The notes: a model not told the origin generated them from the sequence alone. A stretch of 64,000 nt of DNA from Microbulbifer pacificus (GCF_033723955.1 NZ_CP137555.1:186001-250000); one strand, 5' to 3'. Shown: positions 52,427-61,635, counted from the stretch's first letter. Made by a program: numbers and translations.

Positions 52427-53446
52427 CTATTGTCGAGCACTGCGGGCTAACAGACGTTCCCCCCACAATTTTTCAGGCTCCTTCCTCGACTGGCCGAGAA
52501 ACAGCAAGCGCAACAGATTGAAGCCGCCCAGAACCATTTCTACGACGATCGGCCCTGCGATCCCCATCACCATGGAAGTCACGAATACGATATTGGTATC
52601 CTCAACGCCCAGTTGGTAAAGCAGGATGCGCGTGGCAGCGGTAAAAAACACGTGGAACAGGTAAATCGAGTAAGAGTAACCGCCGATGGTCGCCGAGACG
52701 TTTACTCTCAAACTGGAGTAATACAGCGCAAGGCATGAAATAGCCCCAAGCAGCAGTCCCATATCGGTGCGACCCGCACCATCCAACTTTCCAGAAATAT
52801 GTAACGCGGTAAATGCCCCTAGCGCCATCAGGCACAGCACTGCACTTAACACCTTTGCCTGGGCAGCGCCCCATTTAAAGCGACTCACGCCCATCCCTAA
52901 AAGGAAGAAGGGAAATAAATAAATGGCTCCAGAAATGGAAAAATACTGGGTATCAATATCTGAAAAATACAGCAGGATCGCGCCGGACAGGACGACAAAA
53001 AAACGACCAGCCCGGTCAAATGCGCCCAGTTTTTCCAGCGGAACCATAACCATAAAAATCAGGAATTGCGCGCTGAGAAACCAGTAGTGAGCCACCGGAA
53101 TAATATGCAGGGTAAACCAGTTCCCTATATCCCCATTTGCCCCGGGGGTTAAGGATTTCAGGATGGCAAAGAGGGTTCCCACCACGAGCATCGGAATGAG
53201 CAGCCGCCGGGACTTGCCCTGCAGGAAGTTGATAAATCCCTCGCGGAAGGGACGGTACGCATAAACGACCCCAGACAGGAAGGTAAACAAGGGCATGCGG
53301 ACATAAGCCAGCAGATCACTCAGCTCACGATAGATGCCGCTGTCTATCCCGAGGCCATTGGTGGCGCCCGTCCCTACCACATGGTAGGCGACCAGAAAAA
53401 CGCAGGCCAAGCCCCGCAAGGTATCGATATGGCTATCACGCTGCAT
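52427..53446 (-). CDS. Acyltransferase 3 family membrane protein
   Basis: 339 residues from ATG 53446 (AAGGAAG upstream). About ten membrane helices. The N-terminal HIDTLRGLACVFLVAYHVVG contains the catalytic histidine/arginine region of O-acyltransferases that modify surface glycans, and PLFTFLSGVVYAYR follows. The acceptor (LPS, capsule or exopolysaccharide) is unknown. An FNR/Anr box lies about 150 bp upstream. Confidence 0.86.
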   Translation of the reverse strand: MQRDSHIDTLRGLACVFLVAYHVVGTGATNGLGIDSGIYRELSDLLAYVRMPLFTFLSGVVYAYRPFREGFINFLQGKSRRLLIPMLVVGTLFAILKSLTPGANGDIGNWFTLHIIPVAHYWFLSAQFLIFMVMVPLEKLGAFDRAGRFFVVLSGAILLYFSDIDTQYFSISGAIYLFPFFLLGMGVSRFKWGAAQAKVLSAVLCLMALGAFTALHISGKLDGAGRTDMGLLLGAISCLALYYSSLRVNVSATIGGYSYSIYLFHVFFTAATRILLYQLGVEDTNIVFVTSMVMGIAGPIVVEMVLGGFNLLRLLFLGQSRKEPEKLWGERLLARSARQ

Positions 53447-53759
53447 CGCATTAACTTCCTTGTTGATGCCAAAAACTGAGCCTAACCCAGCCGTCATGCC
53501 TTTATTCCGAGCGTATTGCCGCCACGCGATCCCCCTCTCCCAAGGAGATTGACTGAGGCAAACATGGCCATAGAACAAGCAAAATGATCGCTAATTGATC
53601 AAGATCAATTCATGTTAGCGGCTTTTCGGACGAGCGCCATTTTACGGACGGCTCCGGTGACAACTTTGGCCTGTACGCGGGCATGGAAGGCATGAAAAGA
53701 TGGCAACAATGCAAAAAAAGCTAATTTCGTACCATCAATGCTGCCGGCAAGGACACCCG
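53447..53759. other. Divergent intergenic region between the acyltransferase and a small membrane protein
   Basis: About 310 bp without a gene. It contains the FNR/Anr-type box at 53595-53608. TATGGC on the minus strand at 53567-53572 would be in the -10 position for a class II FNR promoter firing toward the acyltransferase. No strong promoter is seen on the plus strand. Confidence 0.5.
53595..53608. promoter_or_regulatory. FNR/Anr box
   Basis: TTGAT-CAAG-ATCAA, an exact match to the FNR/Anr consensus TTGAT-N4-ATCAA. The palindrome extends outward to AATTGATC/GATCAATT. It implies oxygen-dependent control of the acyltransferase, the small membrane protein, or both. Confidence 0.7.
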
Positions 53760-53960
53760 ATGCTCAAATTTCTGCTCTGGCTCATTCTTTTCGTATTCTG
53801 CTGGCCGCTCGCACTGCTGGCGCTGCTGATCTGGCCTCTCGTGTGGCTGCTGTCGCTGCCGTTTCGTCTTATTGGCATCACCTTCGAGGCGCTGTTTGCC
53901 TTCCTGCGTGCGGTACTTATGCTGCCAGCGCGCTTACTGGGCCATAACCCAGCAGCGTGA
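53760..53960 (+). CDS. Small hydrophobic membrane protein
   Basis: 66 residues from ATG 53760 with AAGGA 7 bases upstream. Almost entirely hydrophobic and tryptophan/leucine-rich, with two helices (FLLWLILFVFCWPLALLALL; PFRLIGITFEALFAFLRAVL). No family recognised. Its frame is open 20 codons upstream but without a ribosome site. Confidence 0.6.
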   Translation: MLKFLLWLILFVFCWPLALLALLIWPLVWLLSLPFRLIGITFEALFAFLRAVLMLPARLLGHNPAA

Positions 53961-54117
53961 AATGCCTCTCGTGAACCTGGCCGGTGCAAACCGGTATCCT
54001 CGCAAGATTTTCTTGCAGGTCACAGGGCTCATAAAAAATTAAGGCGACATTCGACGAAATTTTAAGCCGTGTCTGATTTCGGCAATATCAATAAACCCAC
54101 TTTTTGGGAGAATTCTT

Positions 54118-54357
54118 GTGCGATTGATATCAATACTCATTGGCCTGGCAATCATCGCGTTTATGGTCAATAAGCAGCTGAACACAACCTCGGTCCCAAC
54201 AGATACCGAAGTCGATGTCGGTGGTGGAAACAATGACACCCCGAAAGTACCGACGTCCCCTGAAGGGGTGAAGCAGTTTGAAGCTGATATGGACAAGTTT
54301 ATGCAGGACACCGAGGCGCAAAGAAACAAGAAGCTCGAAGAGACTTTGAGCGAATAG
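54118..54357 (+). CDS. Single-span hypothetical protein
   Basis: 79 residues, GTG start with GGGAG at good spacing. An N-terminal helix (LISILIGLAIIAFMVN) anchors an acidic, Gly/Pro-containing linker and a helical tail (SPEGVKQFEADMDKFMQDTEAQRNKKLEETL) likely to coil. No function recognised. Confidence 0.6.
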   Translation: MRLISILIGLAIIAFMVNKQLNTTSVPTDTEVDVGGGNNDTPKVPTSPEGVKQFEADMDKFMQDTEAQRNKKLEETLSE

Positions 54358-54441
54358 CGGACGTGTAGCCGGCATTATCGCAACCCCAATTCACGCCGTG
54401 GCTCAATAAAGCACTGCGACTTGGATGCAGAGAAAATACCA

Positions 54442-54789
54442 ATGAAACCATTCGGCAGTTGCCACTGCGGAAACATCCGCCTGGAGGTCGCCACACTCCC
54501 CACGGAAGCCACCAGCTGCAACTGCTCCCTGTGCCGGCGGTATATGGGGTTGTGGGCCTACTACGAACCCGGTGAAGTCGCCATCCACTACCAGAACCGC
54601 ATCAAGAGCTTCTACATCTGGGGCGACCGGGATATCGAACATCACCGCTGCCACAATTGCGGTTGCGTGACGCACTACATCACCACGGAAAAATGCCCGG
54701 TGAAACGCGTTGCGGTGAATGCGCGCATGGCGAACCCGGAGCTGCTGGCGAGGTTGAAAATCCGGCATGTGGATGGCGCATCGTTCTAG
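54442..54789 (+). CDS. GFA family protein (glutathione-dependent formaldehyde-activating-like)
   Basis: 115 residues with the zinc-binding GFA pattern: GSCHCGNIRLEV, CNCSLCRR, and HRCHNCGCVTHY, seven cysteines at the family's spacing. Members bind zinc and sometimes glutathione; few have proven activity. ATG 54442 chosen; a TTG seven codons upstream is possible. Confidence 0.87.
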   Translation: MKPFGSCHCGNIRLEVATLPTEATSCNCSLCRRYMGLWAYYEPGEVAIHYQNRIKSFYIWGDRDIEHHRCHNCGCVTHYITTEKCPVKRVAVNARMANPELLARLKIRHVDGASF

Positions 54790-54832
54790 GCTGGTTCAAA
54801 ATTCCAGCCAGCATGAATAAGGAGATAATTTG

Positions 54833-55288
54833 ATGTCCGACGCACAACTCACCCAGATCGTCTGCCCCTCCTGCACGACCCCGAACCGTGTTCCGCAACA
54901 GCGACTGGGCGATCGCCCCCTGTGCGGCAAGTGTCGCGCGCCACTGATCGGCGGCCACCCGATCAACGGCACCGAAGCTAATTTCCGCCGCTTTATCGAC
55001 AAGAGCGACCTGCCGGTGGTGGTGGATTTCTGGGCCACCTGGTGCGGTCCCTGCCAGCAGTTCGCTCCGGTGTTCAGCCAGGTTGCCGGTGAAATGGCGA
55101 CCCAGGCGGTGTTTGTGAAACTGGATACAGAGGCCAACCAGCAGACGTCCGGCGCCTTCCAGATTCGCTCTATTCCTACCCTGATGATTTTCCATCGTGG
55201 CCGCGAAATTGCGCGCATGTCGGGCGCCCTGCCCAAGCCGCAGTTTGTGCAGTGGGTAAGCCAGCAGCTGGCATCCATTCCGGGCTGA
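54833..55288 (+). CDS. trxC: Thioredoxin 2
   Basis: 151 residues. An N-terminal zinc ribbon (C11, C14, C31, C34) is followed by the thioredoxin fold with active site WCGPC at C71/C74 and cis-proline in IRSIPTLMIF. This two-domain arrangement is diagnostic of TrxC, a cytosolic disulfide reductase induced by oxidation in enterics. GGAG 8 bases before ATG 54833. Confidence 0.95.
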   Translation: MSDAQLTQIVCPSCTTPNRVPQQRLGDRPLCGKCRAPLIGGHPINGTEANFRRFIDKSDLPVVVDFWATWCGPCQQFAPVFSQVAGEMATQAVFVKLDTEANQQTSGAFQIRSIPTLMIFHRGREIARMSGALPKPQFVQWVSQQLASIPG

Positions 55289-55437
55289 CGCAGGGCGGTT
55301 GAGCGCGACGGGATGGATTTGAGGCCGCATTCGAAACGCCCGTTTGCGATTCGCGTTCTCGCCTCTTAGACTTTTGGTGTATCGCTCGACGCGGTACACC
55401 AAGTATCAACAGACAGCCAGCATCGACTGGTTTCACT

Positions 55438-55881
55438 TTGTACGATTATCTTGCCAGCCTGCTCGAGGATCTCGACGGCATCCAGCAACACCCCAAGTAC
55501 CACCCGGAGGGTGACGCCCTCTTCCATTCACTCCAGGTTTTCCAGCTCGCGCGCCAGGCCACCGACGATCCGGTGATATGGGCCGCGGCACTGTTTCACG
55601 ATGTGGGTAAAGCCGTCGATAGTCCGCGCCACGCGGAACTCGGGGCGGAGATGCTCACCGGTGTGCTTAACCCGCGTATTGTGTGGCTGGTGGAACACCA
55701 CCTGGACCTGATGCAGTTCCCGCATCGTACACGCAATAAATACGCCGGGCAGAATCGGCTGCAGCAGCTGCAACTGTTGCGCCGCGTGGATGTGGGCGGC
55801 CGCGACCCCATGGCGAGTGTCATGGATTTACAGGACGCCATCCAGCTGTTGAAACCCCACCACGCACTGATCGCGGCCTGA
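55438..55881 (+). CDS. HD-domain phosphohydrolase-like protein
   Basis: 147 residues. Metal-binding pattern: H30, H54-D55 (ALFHDVGKAV), H65 and HH in WLVEHHLDLM. HD proteins hydrolyse phosphomonoesters or phosphodiesters, often nucleotides. TTG at 55438 is the best start I find, but the reading frame is open upstream and the true start is uncertain. The nucleotidyltransferase gene follows 15 bp later. Confidence 0.78.
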   Translation: MYDYLASLLEDLDGIQQHPKYHPEGDALFHSLQVFQLARQATDDPVIWAAALFHDVGKAVDSPRHAELGAEMLTGVLNPRIVWLVEHHLDLMQFPHRTRNKYAGQNRLQQLQLLRRVDVGGRDPMASVMDLQDAIQLLKPHHALIAA

Positions 55882-55896
55882 AGCCGCCCAGTCCTT

Positions 55897-56526
55897 ATGA
55901 ATAAACAGGAAAGAATCCGTCACCTGATCACCCGGGAGGCCGCACGTTTGATGTACGAGGAAGGCGTCGGCCAGTATTTCGATGCCAAACGCATGGCGGC
56001 GAAGCGCCTCATCGGCAAGCAGTACCGGTTCCACCCAAAGTACCTGCCCTCCAATGGCGAAATCTCGGACGCCCTGTACGAACTCAGCCAACTCAAAGAT
56101 CCCGCCACCCATGAGGAGCGCCTGTACCACATGCGCTGTCGTGCGCTGGAAGTAATGGAACAGTTGGCGCCCTTCTCCCCGAGACTGATTGGCTCGGTGA
56201 GCACCGGACGCATCCGCGAGGGCAGCGATATCGACCTGCACGTGTTCACCGATGAAATCGAGGAACTGGAGCACTACCTCGATACCCTAGGCTGGCGCCA
56301 CGAACGCAAGACCACCACCATCAACGTGAACGGGCGCTTTGTGGAGCACCAGCACATTTACCTGAATTTCGATTATCCGGTGGAGCTTTCGGTGTACCCG
56401 CTGCGCGAACTGCGTGTGGTCGGGCGCTCCAGTACCGATCACAAACCGATCCGGCGCCTCTCCGCCGCCAAACTTCAGCAATTGATCACCGATGAGCACT
56501 GGTCGCTGCATATCAAATCCGGTTAG
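55897..56526 (+). CDS. Nucleotidyltransferase of the Pol-beta superfamily
   Basis: 209 residues. The catalytic motif is GSVSTGRIREGSDIDLHVF (G99-S100, then D111-x-D113). A helical N-terminus precedes it. It lacks the CCA-enzyme RNA-binding tail. Adjacent to an HD-domain gene on the same strand, it could form a split NTase/HD pair. Substrate not identifiable; protein, tRNA or antibiotic nucleotidylation are options. Confidence 0.8.
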   Translation: MNKQERIRHLITREAARLMYEEGVGQYFDAKRMAAKRLIGKQYRFHPKYLPSNGEISDALYELSQLKDPATHEERLYHMRCRALEVMEQLAPFSPRLIGSVSTGRIREGSDIDLHVFTDEIEELEHYLDTLGWRHERKTTTINVNGRFVEHQHIYLNFDYPVELSVYPLRELRVVGRSSTDHKPIRRLSAAKLQQLITDEHWSLHIKSG

Positions 56527-56628
56527 GGGTTGAGGGTCTCGCCCCTCGCCAATCCGGCCTTGTTCCGTTACATTGCGCCGCTCTGGTTGCCACGCAGCAT
56601 CCGAACCCTCATGCAGTAAGGAATCCCG

Positions 56629-57855
56629 ATGCACCCACCCTCTTCCACCACCGCGGTTGCCGCGGCAGGTGCGCCCACGCATTCCCGGCTCGCAGAATTT
56701 GCCCTGGCCCTGGGTGGCTTTGGTATCGGGACCGGCGAGTTCGTGATCATGGGGCTGATGAACCGGGTGGCGACCGACCTTGGGGTCAGCGCACCGGAGG
56801 TGGGTTACGCCATCAGCAGCTATGCCCTCGGCGTGGTGGTGGGAGCCCCGATCATTGCCCTGCTGGCGGCGCGGGCGCCGCGGCGGGCGATGCTGATTAC
56901 GCTGATGCTGGTGTTTGCCGTGGGCAATATTGCCAGTGCCGTCGCGCCGGGCTTCTGGTCGTTCATCGGCCTGCGCTTTATGGCCGGCCTGCCCCACGGT
57001 GCCTATTTCGGTGTGGCCTCACTGGTGGCTGCCGCGGCGGTGCCACCCAACCAAAGGGCGCGCGCGGTGGCGCGAGTGATGTCGGGACTCACGGTGGCAA
57101 TTCTGGTCGGTGCGCCACTGGCCACCTGGGCCGGCAATTTGTTCGGCTGGCAAATAGCGTTTGCGGGCGTGGGTGTCGTTGCCCTGCTTACGGCGCTGAT
57201 GGTATGGCGCTGTGTACCTGTGCAGCCAGAAGACCCGGACGCGAGCCCGGCGCGGGAGCTGTCTGCGCTGGTCAAACACCGGGTGCTGTTTACGCTGGGA
57301 ATCGCCGCCATCGGCTTTGGCGGTATGTTCTCGGTGTTCAGCTATGTGATGCCGACGCTGACCCTGCAGGCGGGCATGGCCGAATCTCTCGGGCCGGTTG
57401 TACTGGTGCTATTCGGTCTCGGTGCCATCGCCGGCAACCTGCTCGGCGCACGGGTGGCAGACTGGAATGTACTGCGTGCTTTCCCGCTGATTCTGGGCTG
57501 GTGTGCCCTGGTGCAGGCGGGATTCTATTTCGCGGCAAATTACGTGTGGCCGGGCATTATTTTTGTCGGCCTGGTCGGCACCGCCATGGCGCTGGGACCT
57601 GCCATCCAGACTCGCCTGATGGACGTGGCCGAGGGCGGCCAGACGATGGCGGCTTCACTCAATCACGCGGCGTTCAACCTGGCCAATGCCCTCGGCGCCT
57701 GGCTCGCGGGGATAGCGATCAACGCGGGATTTGGCTGGTCGATCACCGGCCCGGTAGGTGCGGTGCTGGCCGTTAGCGGAATACTGGTATTTTATGCCGG
57801 GCGCTTGCTGGAGAAGCGCGGTGCCTCAGGGGAAGCCATGCCGAGCCCCGTATGA
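56629..57855 (+). CDS. MFS transporter (AraJ/YdhP-like)
   Basis: 408 residues, 12 helices. An N-terminal GGFGIGTGEFVIMGLMNRVATDLGVS, then a GAPIIALLAARAPRRAML motif A and GLRFMAGLPHGAYFGVASLVAA place it with DHA1-type arabinose/drug exporters. ATG with AAGGA 8 bases upstream. Substrate unknown. Confidence 0.9.
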   Translation: MHPPSSTTAVAAAGAPTHSRLAEFALALGGFGIGTGEFVIMGLMNRVATDLGVSAPEVGYAISSYALGVVVGAPIIALLAARAPRRAMLITLMLVFAVGNIASAVAPGFWSFIGLRFMAGLPHGAYFGVASLVAAAAVPPNQRARAVARVMSGLTVAILVGAPLATWAGNLFGWQIAFAGVGVVALLTALMVWRCVPVQPEDPDASPARELSALVKHRVLFTLGIAAIGFGGMFSVFSYVMPTLTLQAGMAESLGPVVLVLFGLGAIAGNLLGARVADWNVLRAFPLILGWCALVQAGFYFAANYVWPGIIFVGLVGTAMALGPAIQTRLMDVAEGGQTMAASLNHAAFNLANALGAWLAGIAINAGFGWSITGPVGAVLAVSGILVFYAGRLLEKRGASGEAMPSPV

Positions 57856-57937
57856 CTGGGGACGGATTGCTGAGCTTGGCGAGCATCACTACGCTTTTCC
57901 CAAAGGCTCAGTAAATCAGACACCCAAGGATCCGGGT

Positions 57938-58258
57938 ATGAAAGCGCCGGAGAAGAAAGACAGCGACAGCAAGTGGTCCCAGCGGGTCACCGAAACCAGC
58001 GATGCCCTGGACCTGGAAGGTGGTGTATTCACGCTTCATGACCCCAGAGAAATTGCGCTGTCCCTGAAAAAATCGGCGGAACAGAGCCACAGGCGCAAGG
58101 CAGAGCCTTTCCGGTCAGCGATGTCGATGCTCACCTTCTACATCAACCGTGCGGGGGACAACCTTCCCGAGGAAAGAAAAAAGGTTCTGGAACAGGCGAA
58201 GGATGAATTGCGGGTTTTATTCGGCCGCCCCAGAAAACCCAGCCCCCAGCAAAAATAA
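57938..58258 (+). CDS. DUF3175 family protein
   Basis: 106 residues, basic, probably cytosolic. KWSQRVTETSDALDLEGGVFTLHDPREIALSLKKSAEQSHRRKAEPFRSAMSMLTFYINRAG matches the compact DUF3175 family, of unknown function and often found in stress-related loci. ATG 57938 has AAGGA 8 bases upstream. An upstream extension overlaps the transporter gene and is rejected. Confidence 0.78.
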   Translation: MKAPEKKDSDSKWSQRVTETSDALDLEGGVFTLHDPREIALSLKKSAEQSHRRKAEPFRSAMSMLTFYINRAGDNLPEERKKVLEQAKDELRVLFGRPRKPSPQQK

Positions 58259-58304
58259 CCCACCAGAAATAACCCACCCGCATCTCCACTACTGCAGGCT
58301 CCGG

Positions 58305-58916
58305 TTAGCGGCCCTTTTGCGCATGCGCCTTGATCATTTGGGTAATCTGCTTTGCCAGGTCGTTCGGTATCGGGAAATGTAAATTGTACTGGGCGATTTT
58401 CCACTCCCCGTTTTCCCTGACCAGCACACCGCTGCCGCGGCACTCGCCGTAAGCTTCGTTATCCAGCAGTTCATCAAACCATGCCACATCGCCGTGAACC
58501 ACGATCGTGCGATCTCTCGGCACATAGGTCCAACCCTTGCCCTGGCTGAAATAGGGTTTCACAAATTCCTTGAAGGTATCGACGGTCCAGCGCTCGCTGG
58601 CGTCGGTGCCAATAAACACGCCGTCTTTGCTGAAGAGATCGAAGTACGCGTCGAAATCCGCATTGGCGGCGGCCTTGTGGAAGTCGTCCAGTTGCGTGGC
58701 TATAGCGGCCTCCTGGTTCCCGGTCGGATATTTGGCTTGCAGGAAACCCTGCGGCCGGTCGCTATGGCCACTGTAGCCCTCGCCATGCGCCGAAGTTACG
58801 TCGGACGACGACCGCTCCGGCTTGCCGCTGGAATCCGCCATACAAGTGGCGGCGAGCAGCCAGCTAAATATCAGATACAAGCAGCGGGACGCTGAATTGA
58901 CTGGGGTATTTATCAC
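58305..58916 (-). CDS. Exported SnoaL/NTF2-like protein
   Basis: 203 residues from a GTG with GAGGG 8 bases upstream. A signal sequence (LYLIFSWLLAATCMA) is followed by a disordered Ser/His-rich stretch, then a nuclear transport factor 2-like domain: QLDDFHKAAANADFDAYFDLFSKDGVFIGTD, WFDELLDNEAYGECRGSGVLVRENGEWKIAQYNLHFPIPN. Similar proteins bind small ligands or act as scaffolds; function unknown. Confidence 0.8.
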   Translation of the reverse strand: MINTPVNSASRCLYLIFSWLLAATCMADSSGKPERSSSDVTSAHGEGYSGHSDRPQGFLQAKYPTGNQEAAIATQLDDFHKAAANADFDAYFDLFSKDGVFIGTDASERWTVDTFKEFVKPYFSQGKGWTYVPRDRTIVVHGDVAWFDELLDNEAYGECRGSGVLVRENGEWKIAQYNLHFPIPNDLAKQITQMIKAHAQKGR

Positions 58917-59136
58917 GATATATCCCTCTGTTTATTGGTATTGGAGATTAGGGGCTTAGTGTGCCACGGCTGGGGGACAAATTTTGGATTAAGCACCTTA
59001 TCGCGCAAATTTTCCTAGCCCATTTGCCATATCACACATCGATAAACGGATTTTCTGTCGGGTCAATTATTTCCACCAAAGTCTAATCGATGAATTCCGG
59101 GCACTGGGTTAGAGTCGGCAGCAACCGGCAGAATAA

Positions 59137-61002
59137 ATGGAAAGACTCCCCATGCACCGTGATCCCCGGCAGCCGGAAATCCTGGCAGTGGCCGATTTTC
59201 TAGAAGCCTGCGTGCCGTTCAATCTGCTACCCGAAGATACCCTCCAGGCGGCAGCCCGGCAGATCGAAGTGGCTTATTTGCGCCGGGGCAGCCGGATCAC
59301 TGCCGAGGACGACTATGCCCTGCGCATCCTGCGCAGCGGCGCGGTGGAAATCCGCAGCAGCCAGGGCCAGTTGCTGGACAAGCTGGAACAGGGAGACAGC
59401 TTCAATATTCACGGCCTGGACGTCGGCGATGAAGGCGTCAGCGCATTGGTGATCGAAGACGGCCTGCTCTACCAGTTGCCTCGGGTCCACTACGAGGCGT
59501 TGCGGGACCAGTTCCGGAACTTTGACCGCCATTTCCATTCCCAGCGCAGCCGGCGCCTGCGTCGCGCCGCCCGCTATCAACCCGACACCAACATAATGAT
59601 GCTGCCGATCGCCTCCCTGATCAGCCGCAATCCGCTGGCACTAGCGCCTACCGCCACCCTGCAGCACACTGCCCAGGCCATGTCGGAACTGCGGGTGTCG
59701 TCGGTGCTGATCATGGAGGGGGAACGCCTTCTGGGCATCGTCACCGACCGCGACCTGCGCACCCGGGCGCTGGCGCAGGGTCTGGCGAGCGACACGCCCA
59801 TTGGCGACATCATGACCCCGGACCCGCTGCCAATCGACCACGGAGCCACCCTCTTCGACGCCATTCTGCAGATGACCCAAAGCGGTGTGCACCACCTGCC
59901 GGTACTGCACAACCAGAGAGTGGTTGGCATCATCACCTCGTCGGATCTGATGCTCGCCCGGCGCGACGACCCGGTGTATCTGGTGCAGCATATTTCCCGC
60001 CAGCAGGATACCGCGGGTATGAAGGCCATCCTGGATGCCCTGCCCGTGCTGCTCGCGGAAGTGGTGAAGGGCGGCATGCGCGCCCACCAGGTGAGCCATG
60101 TGCTCACTGCCATTAGTGACGCGGTCACCCATCGCCTGATTCAACTCGCCATCGCCGAGATTGGCCCGCCGCCGGTGCCCTTCTGCTGGCTGGGTTTCGG
60201 TTCCCAGGCCCGCGACGAACAGTTGCTGGGTGCCGACCAGGACAATGGCCTGCTGATCGACGACCGCGCCAGTGACGAGGATATGGCCTGGTTTGCGCAA
60301 CTGGCTGAGCGGGTATGTGATGGTCTCAATGCCTGCGGCTACGTGTATTGTCCCGGCAAGGTGATGGCGACCACCCGCGAGTGGCGGCAGCGCCTGCGGG
60401 ACTGGCGCAATGCCGTGGACAACTGGACCCGCACACCGACACCACACGCCGTTTTGCGGGTGAGTATTTTCTTCGATCTGCGTGCCGTGTACGGTGATGC
60501 ATCGCTGTGTGAGCAATTGCAGCGACACATGTTGCAACGCACGCAAACCGACACGATTTTTCTGGCGGCCCTGGCGGCCAACGTGCTGGAACAGACGCCA
60601 CCGCTGGGTATCTTTCGCCGCTTTCTGGTGGAGCGGAATGGCGAACACCGGGACGAATTCAACCTGAAAAAACGCGGCGTCATGCCGATTGTGGAGCTGG
60701 TGCGTATCAAAGCCCTGGCCCACGGCATCCGTGCGGTGAACACCCGCGATCGCATCGGACAGTTACTGGCGGAAAAAATCGTCACCACCAGCGACGGCCG
60801 AAATCTGCTGGATGCCTTCGATTACATCCAGCAATTGCGTATCCAGAATCACAGCCAGCAGATTGCCCGGGGTGAACAGCCGAGCAACTACTGCAACCCG
60901 AAAGATCTGCCGGATCTGGCGCGCAAGCATCTGCGCGATGCCTTCACCGTGGTGCACGATTCCCAGGAAGCCCTGCAGCAAACCTATCGACGCGGATTGT
61001 GA
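59137..61002 (+). CDS. cNMP-binding/CBS/DUF294 nucleotidyltransferase-like protein
   Basis: 621 residues in four blocks. A cNMP-binding-like domain (about 20-140) is followed by two CBS repeats (about 150-280). A DUF294 nucleotidyltransferase-like domain with GFGSQARDEQLLGADQDNGLL follows, then the DUF294 C-terminal helical domain (FNLKKRGVMPIVELVRIKAL). The QDN in ADQDN conforms to the family. CBS pairs sense adenine nucleotides. It is 3 bp before a DnaQ-like exonuclease, a recurring pair; target unknown. ATG 59152 is an alternative start. Confidence 0.88.
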   Translation: MERLPMHRDPRQPEILAVADFLEACVPFNLLPEDTLQAAARQIEVAYLRRGSRITAEDDYALRILRSGAVEIRSSQGQLLDKLEQGDSFNIHGLDVGDEGVSALVIEDGLLYQLPRVHYEALRDQFRNFDRHFHSQRSRRLRRAARYQPDTNIMMLPIASLISRNPLALAPTATLQHTAQAMSELRVSSVLIMEGERLLGIVTDRDLRTRALAQGLASDTPIGDIMTPDPLPIDHGATLFDAILQMTQSGVHHLPVLHNQRVVGIITSSDLMLARRDDPVYLVQHISRQQDTAGMKAILDALPVLLAEVVKGGMRAHQVSHVLTAISDAVTHRLIQLAIAEIGPPPVPFCWLGFGSQARDEQLLGADQDNGLLIDDRASDEDMAWFAQLAERVCDGLNACGYVYCPGKVMATTREWRQRLRDWRNAVDNWTRTPTPHAVLRVSIFFDLRAVYGDASLCEQLQRHMLQRTQTDTIFLAALAANVLEQTPPLGIFRRFLVERNGEHRDEFNLKKRGVMPIVELVRIKALAHGIRAVNTRDRIGQLLAEKIVTTSDGRNLLDAFDYIQQLRIQNHSQQIARGEQPSNYCNPKDLPDLARKHLRDAFTVVHDSQEALQQTYRRGL

Positions 61003-61005
61003 GCG

Positions 61006-61635
61006 ATGCTGTGGCTGCGTCTCAAACGTTGGTTTTGGCGGCGCAAGGCCAGTGAACCCCTGCTGCAGGCATTGCTGCGGCAATCACTGGCCTTCACCCG
61101 CCTGCCGTTTGCGCGCCAGCGTTTTCTGGTACTTGACCTGGAGACCACCGCGCTCAATCCGCGCCAGGGGGAAATCGTCAGCATCGGCTGGGTGGTGATT
61201 GAAAGCGGCCGAATTCTCCTGAATCAGTCGCGTTTGTTTCACCTCACGCCAGAGCATGGCGTGGGTCAGAGTGCCATATTCCATCAGCTTACCGACAGCG
61301 AGCTGCAAGCCGGTGAACATTTTGCAGCGGTGGCGCCCCATCTACTGGCGGCGGCCATCAACAGCACACTGGTATTCCACAACGCCACTCTGGATATGGG
61401 GTTTCTCAACCACTATCTGCGCCGCCAGTATGGTGCGCCGCTGTTGGCTCCGGTGCAGGACACGCTGCAACTGGAATACCGGCGCCAACTTAGGCGAAAA
61501 CACGCCTTGCAACCCGGTGAACTGAGACTGGGCGCCTGCCGCGAGCGATATGGGCTGCCGGAACTGGCGGCCCACGATGCGCTCACCGACGCGCTGGCTA
61601 CCGCGGAACTGTTTCTGGCGATCAATAGCGCGTGA
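61006..61635 (+). CDS. DEDDh 3'-5' exonuclease (DnaQ-like)
   Basis: 209 residues. Exo motifs: LVLDLETTALNPRQGEIVSIGW, VFHNATLDMGFLNHYL and the HDALTDALATAEL motif III, matching DEDDh exonucleases such as the proofreading epsilon subunit and RNase T. A basic, tryptophan-rich N-terminus precedes it (LWLRLKRWFWRRK). Co-transcribed with the CBS/DUF294 gene. Confidence 0.9.
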   Translation: MLWLRLKRWFWRRKASEPLLQALLRQSLAFTRLPFARQRFLVLDLETTALNPRQGEIVSIGWVVIESGRILLNQSRLFHLTPEHGVGQSAIFHQLTDSELQAGEHFAAVAPHLLAAAINSTLVFHNATLDMGFLNHYLRRQYGAPLLAPVQDTLQLEYRRQLRRKHALQPGELRLGACRERYGLPELAAHDALTDALATAELFLAINSA

